Below are positions 1 to 10,407 of a stretch of DNA of 64,000 bases, piece by piece. The stretch covers positions 186,001 through 250,000 of the forward strand of contig BBCS01000002.1 in assembly GCA_001316125.1 (NCBI GenBank), read 5' to 3'. The translations under genes were made by a program, and so were the position numbers. Each line of letters starts with the position of its first letter. The first letter of the stretch is position 1. A model generated the notes under the pieces. The model did no database searches, was not told where the DNA came from, and worked only from the letters and a program-made list of their open reading frames with translations. This DNA is from Vulcanisaeta distributa JCM 11213. GTDB taxonomy: Archaea; Thermoproteota; Thermoprotei; Thermoproteales; Thermocladiaceae.

Positions 1-134
1 AATTGGAGTAGGTCGCGGTAGCACAATGCCGCATGACTTATCTTTATCAGGACATCACCATCATTAAGCCTTGGCATTGGTACATCACGCACCTCGTACT
101 TACCCCCCCTCTCATAAACAACAACCGCCCTCAT
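1..134 (-). CDS. Zinc-type alcohol dehydrogenase family protein, acryloyl-CoA reductase-like (N-terminus only)
   Basis: The first 44 codons of a medium-chain dehydrogenase/reductase are present; the rest lies outside the window. The start (ATG at 134) is followed by the GroES-like beta strands typical of the family, and then by the segment ALCYRDLLQ. From memory this resembles the crenarchaeal acryloyl-CoA reductases of the 3-hydroxypropionate route, where the usual GHE zinc motif follows later. The N-terminus carries one C7 tract (G7 on the coding strand) encoding Gly-Gly at residues 10-11. It lies 55 nt downstream of thiM on the same strand. The assignment to the MDR superfamily is firm; the substrate is inferred from a short stretch only. 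Confidence 0.6.
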   Translation of the reverse strand, partial: MRAVVVYERGGKYEVRDVPMPRLNDGDVLIKISHAALCYRDLLQ

Positions 135-189
135 TAATTGATAGTGGGATTACCGCATTTTAAGGAATCCCCCCCTGAAAACCAACTAC

Positions 190-1004
190 TCATCCCCCCC
201 TAAGTTCTACCCTGGCCATTTCATAATCACTGGGTTTCATATTGTATAATTCATCAATTAGATTCACCTTCAATGATACAGGTCCTGAGGATTTCCTCTC
301 GGCCTTCTCGGCAGCTATCTCGAACGTGACCAAGCCCTCCACGGAGGCAATTAAGAAGTCCCTGTTCACTGCCATGAAGCTCGCGATCACGGAGCCAACC
401 ATGCAGCCGCTACCCGTTATGTACTGTAGCATTGGTGTTCCGTTACTGACTATTGCGACCCTCTTACCGTCAGATACGTAATCCCTTGGCCCCCCCGTAA
501 TCACGGCCGTAACGCCATACTCCCTAGCCAATTTCTCAGCAATCTCAGGCTGGCCTCGCCCAGTGAGTCCACGCCCTTAACCATACCAGCAACGCCCGCC
601 AGAGCCATCATCTCACCGCCATTCCCCTTAAGTACACTGACCTCAACCTCATCGAGTATCCTAAGCACGGTCTCGGTCCTAAACCTAGTAGCACCAGCGC
701 CAACTGGGTCTAAGAGCACAGGCACGTTATTCCTACTTGCAGCCTTACCAGCCAGTATGAAGGACTCAACCCACCTATCATCGAGCGTACCAATGTTTAT
801 ATACAAAACATCAGCCTTAGCCGCCAACTCCTCAACCTCCTCCCTGGCATGGGCCATTATTGGCGATGCACCAACGGCAAGGGTTACGTTTGCAGCGTCA
901 TTCATAACCACGTAATTCATTAAATGGTGAATTAGGGGGGGTCTCTTCCTCCTAATGGCCTGCAAATCATCCCAATAATTGATCATTGATTGGCTCAATA
1001 ACAT
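190..1004 (-). CDS. thiM: Hydroxyethylthiazole kinase (frameshifted as sequenced)
   Basis: ThiM phosphorylates 4-methyl-5-(2-hydroxyethyl)thiazole in thiamine salvage. The joined product is about 270 residues, the usual length. Visible motifs are the ribokinase-fold segments LLDPVGAGAT, VLKGNGGEMMALAG and, near the C-terminus, the anion-hole loop GSGCMVGSV with the catalytic cysteine. The reading frame breaks near position 557: a CCC in the family-conserved stretch GEASPEIAEKLAREYG has become CC, giving two overlapping frames (501-1004 and 190-531). Since both halves are well conserved, a one-base sequencing error is the simplest explanation. Start at 1004 or the downstream ATG for MINYWDDL (about residue 7) are both possible. 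The A/T-rich upstream DNA probably holds the promoter; I see no TPP riboswitch. Confidence 0.88.
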
Positions 1005-1140
1005 AGTAATTAATAAGTATTAATAATGTTATTCATTAATTAAGAAAAATGCTTCATGAAGGCTCCCTGCAATACACGTTAATTCTTATTATATACTTAT
1101 ATTGCGTGTAATGTCATTAAGATTTATTAATTCATTAATA

Positions 1141-1512
1141 ATGAAACACTATGTGACTTTGTCGATTGAGGGGGCTAATGACGTTATTACCCACCTGCTT
1201 GGGGGAGGGGTGTTGATATTAGGACTGATAGGGTTGTCCTTGACTCGAGGTTTGAGTTTGATGTTTATGGTACCAATGGGCGGTTGACGATAGTCGGCGA
1301 GGCTAAGACGAGGGCTAGCCCCCAACACTGTTAGGAGGGTTGCTGAGAAGATTGATGAGGCTATCAGGGCAATGCCAGACAAATTCCCCCCCGGCAGAGT
1401 CATTAAGGTCATTCACTGCCTAAGGGCAATGCCGGGAGCAGTCGAGGAGGCCAATAGGCTTGGTATTTGGTTCCTTGAGTCTGGTAGGGAGAGGAATTCA
1501 CCGGGTATTTAA
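1141..1512 (+). pseudogene. Remnant of a restriction-endonuclease-fold protein (DUF3782-like C-terminus)
   Basis: Three reading frames must be joined to recover one recognisable product. The middle part reads as a beta-strand core with FEFDVYG and VGEAKTR, the layout of a PD-(D/E)xK nuclease-fold domain (E-x-K in the last strand), and the end, VIKVIHCLRAMPGAVEEA, resembles the closing helix-strand unit of the DUF3782 protein at 45122-46129. The N-terminal coiled coil expected in that family is missing. Frame changes lie near 1225 and in a C5 run near 1322. It is convergent with, and overlaps by 15 nt, the kinase gene ending at 1498. A decayed or partly mis-sequenced gene; function unknown. 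Confidence 0.45.
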
Positions 1513-2152
1513 TGATTTTGCAATGCCTAATTCGCTTATTAACTTAATTAGAGACTGAATGGGAGTATCACTGCTTGTATCCACACTGATTAGGTTAAGT
1601 GACTTAGCCAATGCATTATATATTATCCACTGTCTCGGTAATGTCCTAGCAGTCGGTTCACGGCCTTTACGCCTGATTAGGGTCTTGAGGTCGGCGATTA
1701 TAAACACATTTCTGCAATGCTTAAGCGCCAACGCCAGTGTCGCCCTTCCCCCCCACAGCGTCTTGAGGAAGCCTGGCTCGGTGGTTACGCAGACCCAAAC
1801 CAGGAAATCCAGAAGCCCCCCCCTCTCGCCAATCACGGTCTCGTAAATGCTGGGCATTATGAACCTGAAGAACCAATTGGGTAGTACTGATATGAATTCC
1901 AGGAACCACCAAAGGGCCTTAGGTTTTTCGGTATTGAAATTCCGTAATAAGGATTATCAATCCCCCCCTCATGCTTGGGAATAACGCCAGGAACCTAGCC
2001 AACAATGAAGCAGCCATGTGCGAGCCTCTGATCCAGGAGATTCTAACGTAGTCGTCCCTCATAATGTATTGAGTAAGTAATTGCGCCAATGTGCTCTTCC
2101 CAGACCCATCGGGTCCAAAGAGGCATATCCTATCATGGCCCATTACCGACAC
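1498..2152 (-). CDS. Thymidylate-kinase-like P-loop kinase (frameshifted)
   Basis: The protein of about 215 residues starts at a GTG (2152) directly after the stop of the DUF58 gene. It has a Walker A loop FGPDGSGKST at residues 12-21 and a C-terminal half with the lid-like basic region RRKGREPTARTLPRQW and the closing strand SVDTSSDTP, the architecture of thymidylate kinase and relatives. The frame changes near 1915, between the N-terminal 77 residues and the remainder. It is too divergent to call a housekeeping Tmk; relatives of this type are often embedded among membrane or glycan genes. It is last in the operon with MoxR and DUF58. Substrate unknown. Confidence 0.6.
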
Positions 2153-3089
2153 CTAAATGAGTACGTACCTAACGTTTTCACGCCCGACCAACTCCTGTAG
2201 CACGCTTAATACGTCGCTGATAGCCTCTCCTCACCAATTAGTATTAATGGTCTTTCAATCCTAACCCTCGAAATGGCCCTCATGATGTTCTCACGATGTA
2301 AGGTCCTAATTCCCTGAAAAACCTCACTACCTAATCCCCTCGATAGGTAATTAACATCGAGGCTCCTCATGCTATTTAATACCTTAGTAAGTATGTCTAT
2401 GTAGTTATAACCCACCTAGCACTTGTTACGTTGTAGTTAATTGGGTCAATAACTAGGAAGGTTGGTACAACACCCTGGCTTAGCAGGTTCATTACCGTCG
2501 TCATCAGTATCTCCTCAATCCTATTTAGATTCCTCACGTTTGATGCATATGGGACCAACGCTATCGTGTTCGTGAACTTGCTGGAAACCTTAATGACGTA
2601 CTTATCAAACTTAGCAGACTTAGCCCAGTGAATCTTCCTTACTGGGTCACCAGGCATGTAATCCCTAACCTCCGTGATCTCGCCAAGACCCCCCCTAACG
2701 GCACTCCCACTGAGTATTCTCTGGTAAAGCCCAAGCACGTATGTACTCCTTGGAACCACAACAATGGGTTCATGGTCAACCTCTTTCCTCAACCTAATGA
2801 AGCCCCTGGGATCCCTAAGATCTACGATAATCCTGGGATGAAAAATCCCACTCCTCTCAAATAAGGCGCGCGCCTTTAGTGCCATATATCCACTGAAGTG
2901 CTGCGTCTGCTGCATTAACGATATATAGTCCGTGGCACTAACGTTGATTACTGCATTCACCCTGGGCCTTGACCTTAATATAATGTCATATGTAAACTCC
3001 CTACCCTCAACAGCCCTTAATGGTGATTTAACCTCCACCCTGAAATGGGCCATTAAGTACATGAGCGCCTCAATTGTTACTATGATCAT
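2153..3089 (-). CDS. DUF58 domain protein (frameshifted)
   Basis: DUF58 proteins accompany MoxR-type AAA ATPases and carry a von Willebrand-A-like fold; they are thought to be the partner the ATPase acts on. The signature is the segment RDYMPGDPVRKIHWAKSAK at about residues 142-160, matching the family consensus (R-x-Y-x-x-G-D-x-x-R-x-I-x-W). A short hydrophobic N-terminus (IIVTIEALMYLM) could anchor it. Two breaks occur, near 2405 and near 2228; joining them gives a C-terminus ending ENVRYVLI and a stop at 2153, exactly abutting the kinase start. The start overlaps the stop of the membrane protein upstream. Confidence 0.75.
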
Positions 3090-3730
3090 TACGTAGCAAT
3101 GGGTATCAATATTATTAATGCCCTATAAAGCCCGAGCAATGGGTATGCCAATGATGCCGAGAATACGTACGTTAGAGTGACCAACCAGGGATTATGTAAT
3201 CTTCTTTGCAATTCTGTATCTAGAGCTAGAGCCATCACTATTGATGATGGCGCAGCGATGATCATGGGCATGAATATCAGCACTAAAGTATTTAGTATCG
3301 TTAGTGCAAGGCCGAATCTATCACTCCTGAATTCATACCACTCAATTATGAATAATAGTATGGATAGTGCGAGGGCTGGAATTATAAGCAGTGCCGTGTA
3401 TAATAAGTAAACTATATATATTATGGGCATTAACTTACGCACAACAACAATACTACCCTGGTAATCCCCCCCATCCCTAGCCCTACCCACGAACTCACGA
3501 ACACCATACCCAAGTAGTATACCCAACGGCGGTAGTAATATGTACTGCATCACTGATGCTTCTACTGCATAATTAGTGATGGCAATCGATTCAAGTATGA
3601 TGAAGATCGCTATTGCAATTAAGTACGTAATAGTTAAATAAAGTAATACGTGAAATTCACGCCTTAAGAAGCCAATTATTATGAATGCCGCGAAGATGAC
3701 GATGAATGATAAAATTACTGGGCTATACAT
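3089..3730 (-). CDS. Polytopic membrane protein of the MoxR-DUF58 locus
   Basis: An intact 213-residue protein with six to seven hydrophobic segments separated by a short charged loop (VGRARDGGDYQG, about residues 83-94). No catalytic motif is visible. It sits between the MoxR ATPase and DUF58 genes with a 1-nt overlap on one side and a 19-nt gap on the other, so it is co-transcribed with them and probably forms part of the same membrane complex. Family not recognised. The only Gly-Gly at a G7 tract is in the charged loop. Confidence 0.55.
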   Translation of the reverse strand: MYSPVILSFIVIFAAFIIIGFLRREFHVLLYLTITYLIAIAIFIILESIAITNYAVEASVMQYILLPPLGILLGYGVREFVGRARDGGDYQGSIVVVRKLMPIIYIVYLLYTALLIIPALALSILLFIIEWYEFRSDRFGLALTILNTLVLIFMPMIIAAPSSIVMALALDTELQRRLHNPWLVTLTYVFSASLAYPLLGLYRALIILIPIAT

Positions 3731-3749
3731 ACGTGGATTCTACCCATCC

Positions 3750-4718
3750 TCACCTGGGTATTGGGACCTTACTAATGACCTCATCAATTATATTCACGGG
3801 CTTAATTGCATCCCTCAACTCAGGCCTTATGACAAGCCTATGGCTCAGGCTGGTTTAGCCATGGCCTTAACATCATCGGGTATTACGTAGTCCCTACCAT
3901 TTACCAATGCATAGGCCTGGCTAAGCCTGTATAGGCTTATTGATGCCCTCGTGCTAACACCAACGGATAACCTACTATCCCTCCTTATCTCCTCCACGAT
4001 GTCCATTATATATCAATGAGCACCTCATCGACATAGACCTCACGTACGGCTTCAATGGCATTAAGTACACTATCTAATGATACGGCAGGCTCAACGTCAT
4101 TTGATGATAGAGAATCCTCGATATAGTAGGAGTTCCTAATTACCTTCTTCTCGTCAAGCCTATCAACATATGATATTTGGATATTGCTCATGAACCTATC
4201 AAGAAATACTGGGGGGGATAATTCAGGGACGATGCCAAGCTCGGGCTCCGTAGTATTCAGTGTAGCGAGTACTATGTGAGGTCTTGGTAGTTCTAATACG
4301 TTACCGTCCAGCGACACCTTACCCTCCTGCATCGCCTGGAGAAGTGCTGAGAGTGTTCTTGGTGGTGCGTTATTTATATCGTCAAGAAGCACGATATTTG
4401 CAAATATGGGCCCCCCTTAACAATGTGTGCAGCCCCCCCATCCCTAGTGTAGATGACGAAGCCCAGTATGTCTGATGGGAGTGTTTCATTGCTCATCTGC
4501 ACCCTGCTGAAGGTCCCACCTATGGCCTTAGCAAATGCCCTAGCCAGTGTGGTTTTTCCAGACCCTATGGGCCCTGTTATCAATGCATGGCCGCCGGCGA
4601 TTATGGTCGCCAACAACAGATCTATTGGTTGGGTATTACCGATGATGATCTTTCCTACGAACTCCTTAATCCTCTTCACAGTCTCGATTGCCCCCCCGTA
4701 AACTTTATCACTCCTCAT
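3750..4718 (-). CDS. MoxR-family AAA ATPase (frameshifted)
   Basis: MoxR ATPases act as chaperones in the maturation of membrane-associated complexes. Motifs in order: Walker [11 protein letters not shown] (about residue 50), Walker [12 protein letters not shown] (the usual D-E-I-N-R-A here reads D-D-I-N-N-A), sensor [10 protein letters not shown], arginine-finger region PVFLDRFM, and a C-terminal lid [17 protein letters not shown] followed by YVIPDDVK. Three breaks are needed to read through: in a G6 tract at about 4413 (expected family sequence KGPIFANI), near 4012, and near 3860. I place the start at the ATG at 4718, which overlaps the DUF4350 stop by 11 nt; an ATG at 4739 is also in frame. 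Confidence 0.82.
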
Positions 4719-5573
4719 CGACATCGCCTTTAAGTTCATTAATAATCATTATTGCTATCACGATAATCACAGGTAGTACCACTATTAAATATTTAGTCCA
4801 CAAAGTCATTAACCCAGCATATACGTAATGACTATAAATCCTGAACAGGGCTAATGGCGTAGCCTTCGCGATAAACCCCCTCAAGGAACACCACATCCCC
4901 GCTGCTACAAAGCCAACGCAATAGGGCTGAATTACCGTAGTAATTGATCACTGAGTTCATGAACATGGGGGGGGATCGGCAATAAGTATTACCGAACCCT
5001 TCCCGTAGGGGGGGATCTTAACGATCACAGGGAGTGGCCCATTGACTCCACCGGCAGTACTAAATGGACTTGTCTCGGCAATAATCACGCATTCTCATTA
5101 CCCACTAATACTATGTATGATGAATTATCCAGTAGCAAGTACTGGGCCCCAATGGATCCCTGATACGCAGGGCTAATCATAGCTATGGGAAGGCTAGGAT
5201 TTACGTAATTCATCACTGGGTCAATAACTGATGAATTCGAGAACTCCGCGCCTATTCCCATGGCGTTAAGGATGTAATTCCCGTAATACTCACCATTACT
5301 TATGATGATTAATACGCCACCACTTTTCGTGAAATTCACAAGCTCATTTATAAAGTTGCTTGGCGGCTTTGTCATGGGTATCAACATGATAATGTGAGCA
5401 TTGCTGATTCCGTAGTATCTAACCGTGGCGTTACATATGTTTACTGCCCTTGAGTACCCATTCCAATAAATATTATATGCGCTGTAGGGGTCGGGTACGG
5501 GTAGTAGTGGTGATAATAATATTAGCGCTATGATTAAAATTATCACTATGGCTATGATTAATGGGTAATTCAT
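4708..5573 (-). CDS. DUF4350-type membrane-anchored protein (frameshifted)
   Basis: The N-terminus is a single hydrophobic segment (residues 4-24) followed by a soluble alpha/beta domain with RYYGISNAH, FTKSGGVLIIISNGEYYGN and a run toward DVVFLEG, the class I glutamine-amidotransferase-like layout of DUF4350. A second membrane segment (KYLIVVLPVIIVIAIMII) closes the protein. Several frame changes occur between 4890 and 5090, including at a C8 tract near 4968. DUF4350 genes regularly lie beside MoxR, DUF58 and DUF4129 genes in archaea and actinobacteria. The start overlaps the stop of the DUF4129 gene by 4 nt. Enzymatic activity is unproven for the family. Confidence 0.6.
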
Positions 5574-7546
5574 GGCCTACCACCAATAATATCTCTCAAC
5601 CTCATTATCTCATTAACATCCTCTAGACCTGGTTCGTAGTTAGCGTATATAATCCTCTCAACACTTAATGTGGCTTGTGTAAATGCCTTATACTGATCAT
5701 CGCTCATGTACGGCCTAAGCATTGCGAGTATTTCCCTCAACGTCATACTCCTACTAATACGTAGTTTATACCTAGCCAATAGGCGGCTTAACACCTCACT
5801 ATATGTATCATAAATTATCAAAGCCTCCTTACTCCTTAGCTTACTCCTGACCTCCCTTAACTCCATTATTAATAACCTTACGTCAGGTGCAGCAGCCTCA
5901 ATGATATTCCTGCCTTTACCCGCCCTACTAATTGAGAGCCTAGTTACTAATGTGAAGGGTATTGCGATCGCCATAAATACTATTACCGCGAGTTCCAGTG
6001 GATTTATTACGAAGACCCTTATCGAGATCGTGTACCCACTATATGGTGGGTTGGGCATTAGGGTTATTATTAAGTGGTGGTAGCCCATCAATGTCGTTAT
6101 TGGCAATTTCAATTCCTCACTAAATGAATCACCACTAAAACTACTTACCTCCTCTAAGCCACCTATCGTGATAACCACAGTCCAGGGTGTACCCAGGGAC
6201 TTATTCGCGACAATAAAACCGCTTACGCTAAATGGCAATCCAGCTATTACGGCATACCCATGCAACTTAACGCTAAGGATTGGCTTCAGGGAATTTATTA
6301 TGACGTAACCCGTGAAGTTAGCCGGCGAGTATGGGCCCCTAGGCTCAATAATTACTAACACCTCCTGCATGCCTGGGCTTAGGCTTGATGTGCCTATTGT
6401 GGCATTGAAGTAACCGTACTCATTAGTTACCGCACTATAGACGTTATTGCCAATGATTATGTTAATGACCCTGCCACCAGGTCCACTAACCCAACCAGTT
6501 ATGGTTAGTGGGTACCCCCCATAACACATTTGGTGGTATTGTTATTAGGTACGTCGTGTTTACGTATATCAACCTTACACTTATCGTTGTTGATGATGGT
6601 TCATAACTGGAGAACAATGGTGGTAGGTATTGAAGCGTTAGCCTTAGCTCATTCATGTATATTGATGGTATTGTAATGTTTGCAGTGAAATAACCGTTGG
6701 GTCCCGTGGTCACATTCATTGATTGTTGACCATTACTCATCATGTAGTATATGAGTATTGTTGCGTTGCTAATCCCCCCCGTGCCATTAAGCATTACTAA
6801 TCTACCAAAGAGCTCTATGCTTGAGCCAATTGGGACTATGTAGTTGCTAGCGTTAACTATGATCCTCGTTGGCACTAGTTTATACGTATTTAGACTCTCT
6901 GAGAGGATTAACATCCGGAGGGCCTCACGACTATAATTCCCAAGCTCTTCGTAAATAATAGTGGCTGTGCTATTTAATGATAGGCTCATGGGTATATATC
7001 TACAGGGTATCCACTGCGTTAGTGTGATGGTTATTGGTGTGATCACAACGCCTGAGTTATTTAGGTAGCCAAGCATTGATAGGAGGCATATTAGTGATTC
7101 CAAGTTATTCCGTATTGATGTTAAGGTGCTTGCTGCGTACTCGGTGCTGCCCATGATGATGATGCTAAAGCACGGCTTTCACTAACGTTATAACTCTCGA
7201 GGTAATACATGCTTTCATTAATTTGGCCCTTTATTGACTCTAACTGGTTTATTAATGATTCAATTTCCGAATTCAAGTAGTCAGTATTGGGTATTTGGGA
7301 AATTGCTGATTGACTGGCATAACTCAGCATTAGTAATGCATTATCGTACCTACCCAGTGCTATCATGTTGAGGATGCTAATGTAGAATTTGGGTATTTGT
7401 GGTAATGGTATTATCGCCTTAATAGTGGTTGGGTTATAGGCCTCGGTTAATGACTGTGATGTCCTTAATACCATTACTGATAGGGTAATGGTTAGGGATA
7501 GGATGATCATTAGGATTGCAACGCCTATAAGAGGCTCATTCCTCAA
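5570..7546 (-). CDS. Large envelope protein with Ig-like repeats, TM segment and C-terminal DUF4129 (frameshifted)
   Basis: Joining three frames gives about 659 residues. The N-terminus has one hydrophobic segment (residues 8-27), followed by a helical region with a likely coiled coil (INQLESIKGQINESMYYL), then at least three extracellular beta domains of the carboxypeptidase-regulatory/Ig type, each with the N-G-Y-F or E-Y-G-Y-F turn (GPNGYFTANI, NEYGYFNATI). A second membrane helix (LELAVIVFMAIAIPFTL) leads to a cytosolic helical domain with MTLREILAMLR and ERIIYANY, the DUF4129 signature. Breaks lie near 7150 and at a C6 tract near 6517. Many N-x-S/T sites suggest a glycosylated outer part. 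It is the probable surface-exposed member of the MoxR locus. Confidence 0.65.
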
Positions 7547-7553
7547 GGTATCA

Positions 7554-7817
7554 TCACCTTACTACTGGCTTAACTATCATTGGCAACACCTTAAGCGCGA
7601 TTATTACTAGGGATATAATCACTAGGCCTATCATTATGGCATTATTCAAAGCCTTAACACGCCTATTGGTGACCCCCATGAATAGGTTAATCACTATGTA
7701 CGTTATCGAGAATGAGAGTATGTAATAGTCAATATCAGTAACACCCGCGTAGTACAGAAATGCGAATACCACGTCAGTTATAACCACGTAGAGCAGCGCC
7801 ATTAGTTTAAGGGACAT
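7554..7817 (-). CDS. Small membrane protein (three TM segments)
   Basis: Starting at the ATG at 7817 the product is 87 residues with hydrophobic segments at about residues 5-22, 30-47 and 60-80, and a short basic loop GVTNRRVKALNN between the second and third. The start lies inside the last codons of the upstream gene (stop at 7807), and the stop is 7 nt from the DUF4129 start, so it is translationally coupled. No homologous family is recognised. A further in-frame ATG at 7832 would lengthen the N-terminus by five residues. Confidence 0.55.
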   Translation of the reverse strand: MSLKLMALLYVVITDVVFAFLYYAGVTDIDYYILSFSITYIVINLFMGVTNRRVKALNNAIMIGLVIISLVIIALKVLPMIVKPVVR

Positions 7818-8537
7818 TGGTACCACCAACACTCACTAAATAAATAATATGTTTATTATCGCTTACCTCCTCACGGTCAATAACCACGGGTCTTCTCACA
7901 ACCTCACTAACAATACCAGCCACCGCACTAGCTATCGGTGAGCCAATGACCCTCTCAACCAGTGTATTCCCGTAGGCATTCCTCAATCTAGGCCTTACAA
8001 CCTCAACCCTAAATGAACCCTGAGCTTCCTGGGCAGACACCCTATTAGCCAGCGATAGGTAATTAACTAGGCAGTTCCTCAGTGCGTCACCAACATCAAC
8101 ACCACCGCTTAATATACCACCCTCCCTGCAGAGTCTCACGACTTTGCTGCCCGGTGTGAAGAGCATTAAGCCGACACTCGACTTACCATACCTAACACTA
8201 AACCTAACCGGTAACTTCACGGGGCCCAATTCAAAGGTTTGCATAAGCGGTACTAGGGCCATGACCTCACCATTCTCGGTGTAGGTCGATGGTAGGTAAA
8301 CGGCACGCCTAATCACACCTATTTCCTCAAGCACCAGATTCATGTTATCCCAGGACTCGTAAATTCCAGCCAACGAATCATCACTGGACCTCTCACTCCA
8401 GAGTAGCAGAAGCCCTATTGGTATTAGTGATATGCCCAGGACAATGATTGGCGATGAGTATAGGCTAATAACCCCATTAATGCAATGAGGACTCCAACAA
8501 CTATTAATGATACACTGACGTAACTTATTCTCGCCAT
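7807..8537 (-). CDS. Membrane-anchored protein of unknown function (frameshifted)
   Basis: The product of about 243 residues begins at an ATG (8537) that overlaps the stop of the DUF1616 gene by one base (TAATG). It has two N-terminal hydrophobic segments, then a charged turn (LLLLWSERSSDDS) and a soluble domain of about 180 residues rich in beta-strand patterns (VKLPVRFSVRYGKSSVGLMLF). One base is missing from a GGGG near 8476, inside the hairpin of the two membrane helices. No motif is recognised. Its place between DUF1616/wHTH and DUF4129 suggests membership of the MoxR envelope system. Confidence 0.5.
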
Positions 8538-9151
8538 TACCTACACACCTCGCTGATTCTCAGGGTATACCTGCCCTTCCTAATAACCGCTAGGGAGAGC
8601 ATAACCACCGTGAGTATCGTCAGCGTTGTTGGTACACTGACCACGGTAAACCTGAAGGGCATGTAGGCAAGTACGGTACCAACTATCGGTATAATGACCA
8701 GGCTAAGCCCCAGGGAGAGGACAAACCTCTCCAGTGGACTAACCTCATCACCCCCCCTTGGATATGCAAGCTCAATGGCTGAGTAACCGAGTATGAAGGT
8801 TATGAATACGGAACCAATGAAATACCTGGCGTAGGCAATTACGGGGGGGTTATTAATGTATATGAATACGTAGGCCATAATCGTTATTACAAGTGCAACC
8901 CAGAACCAAAGCGCCTCAAGACTAAAAACGTAGTTAACCACGGTACTCTGCTTATCAAAACCACTAAGGTCAATCAAGCCCCCCCTCTTCCACAGGGACC
9001 AAACCCTATAGGCAATGACGTAATCCCTCAACTCATACTTCCTCGATAACAAATTAACCAATTCACCAACAGTTATGCATAGATTTCTTTGCATAATACT
9101 GAGTATTTCGTGATCAACCTCATCACCACTGATCCCATGCTTAATAACCAT
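8537..9151 (-). CDS. wHTH-DUF1616 membrane protein, first gene of the MoxR operon
   Basis: An intact 204-residue protein. The N-terminal 65 residues resemble a winged-helix domain (MQRNLCITVGELVNLLSRKY, then YVIAYRVWSLWKRGGLI). Four membrane segments follow (about 73-95, 104-125, 140-160, 172-190). The loop SPLERFVLSLGLSLVIIP is the characteristic DUF1616 element. Fusion of a DNA-binding-like domain to membrane helices suggests a membrane-bound regulator, but this is inference. It is the promoter-proximal gene of the minus-strand operon and is divergent from the glycan island. Confidence 0.62.
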   Translation of the reverse strand: MVIKHGISGDEVDHEILSIMQRNLCITVGELVNLLSRKYELRDYVIAYRVWSLWKRGGLIDLSGFDKQSTVVNYVFSLEALWFWVALVITIMAYVFIYINNPPVIAYARYFIGSVFITFILGYSAIELAYPRGGDEVSPLERFVLSLGLSLVIIPIVGTVLAYMPFRFTVVSVPTTLTILTVVMLSLAVIRKGRYTLRISEVCR

Positions 9152-9174
9152 GACTAACGTAATTACCTACATAT

Positions 9175-9186
9175 GGATTTTAAATC
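9175..9186 (-). promoter_or_regulatory. Probable TATA box of the MoxR operon
   Basis: On the minus strand the sequence reads GATTTAAAATCC, preceded by a purine-rich stretch (AAGAAA) suitable as a BRE. Its centre lies about 30 nt upstream of the ATG at 9151, consistent with a leaderless or near-leaderless archaeal transcript. No expression data are available. Confidence 0.45.
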
Positions 9187-9393
9187 TTTCTTACAACTAT
9201 CCATTCACGCAAACACTTTGAAAATAATTAATAGCTATCATGTAATAAATAATTGAAAATAACTCATGAAGTAAAACACTTATATTCTATTTTCCTAAGG
9301 GTTATATAGAAAAATATAGACATACTTTACCTTAATAAATACATATTTTTCAATATGAAAAATATCCCCCCCTTAACCCTCTTTGAATAGAAA

Positions 9394-9425
9394 AGATTAA
9401 AAAGATACCTCTTTTTAAGTATATT
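9394..9425 (+). promoter_or_regulatory. Probable promoter of the glycan island
   Basis: An A/T-rich block with two TATA-like elements (GATTAAAAAGATA and TTTTTAAGTATA) ends about 12 nt before the ATG at 9437. The 285-nt divergent intergenic region 9152-9436 contains nothing else I can name except one C7 tract near 9366. Which element is used cannot be decided from sequence. Confidence 0.4.
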
Positions 9426-9436
9426 ATAGCGATTCT

Positions 9437-10401
9437 ATGGAAATAACTGCCTTAGAAAGAATACAGAAGGAGATTAATGTTGATGCCAAAGAAATTAACA
9501 AGTTGGTAACAGTTATTATACCCACACTTAATGAGGTTGAGGGTATTGGACTCGTCCTCAATGAACTCATTGGAGTTGGTGTTTCTAGGGATAGGGTCCT
9601 CGTTGTTGATGGTGGTAGTACTGATGGTACGGTTAGGGTTGCCGAGGAGCGTGGCGTTAGGGTAATTAGGCAGTTGGGTAGGGGGGGTAAGGCTGATGCC
9701 ATTAAGACCGCTCTGAGGTATGTCGAGACGCCATACATGCTCGTCATGGATGGTGATTATACATACCCCCGCCACGGCAATCCCCCGACCTACTGAAGAC
9801 TGCCCTGGACACTGAGGCTGATGAGGTTATCGGTGTTAGGATCATGGGCAATGGCAATCAGGGGGGGTTGATCTATAGGTTTGGTAATTGGTTGTTGACT
9901 AAGGTTTTCAACCTAATTTTCGGTACGAGGCTTCATGATGTATTGAGTGGTATGTACATAGTAAGGGTTGAGGCTCTCAAGGATGCGTTAATGGAGATGG
10001 GCGGCTTTAGTGTGGAGGCTGAGATTGCGGCCCACATGGCTAGTACCGGTAAATCCATTGTTGAGGTTCCCATTGAGTATAGGCGTAGGGTTGGTGAGAA
10101 GAAGCTTCACGTTAAGGATGGCCTGGCAATATTCAGAGACATAGTGAGGTTATCGCTTAGGTATAACCCAATATCATTATTATTCCTCATGGGCGCATTA
10201 CTACTCATTCCTGGACTGGCGTTGGGCGCTTACGTTGGTTATTGGTACGTATTCTACGGCATTAAATATTACCTGAAAGGTTTAATCGCCATAATGATGA
10301 CCCTAATTGGCTTCCAATTCCTTGGGATGGCAGCAATGTCATTATACATGAAGAGAATGGAATATAGGTTAAGGAAAGCAATTGAACATATACGAAGGTG
10401 A
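9437..10401 (+). CDS. DPM1-like GT2 glycosyltransferase with C-terminal membrane hairpin (frameshifted)
   Basis: The protein of about 320 residues belongs to the dolichol-phosphate mannose/glucose synthase group, which charges a polyprenyl phosphate with a sugar on the cytosolic face. It shows the GT2 opening VTVIIPTLNE, the nucleotide-binding VVDGGSTDGT, the D-x-D-like metal site VMDGDYTYP, the acceptor helix motif FGTRLHDVLSGMYIVR and IEYRRRVGEKKLH. Two membrane helices close it (about residues 238-265 and 275-300). The frame breaks near 9770 in short C runs (expected YPPATAIPDLLKTA). It is the first gene of the island and probably makes the lipid-linked donor or primer. LGRGGKADA has one Gly more than the family usually has, at a G7 tract. 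Confidence 0.85.
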
Positions 10402-10407
10402 GGTTCA

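Noticed and set aside
1005..1140. TPP riboswitch ahead of thiM
   Set aside because: The upstream region is short and A/T-rich, and I see none of the conserved CTGAGA/ACCTGA-like thi-box segments.
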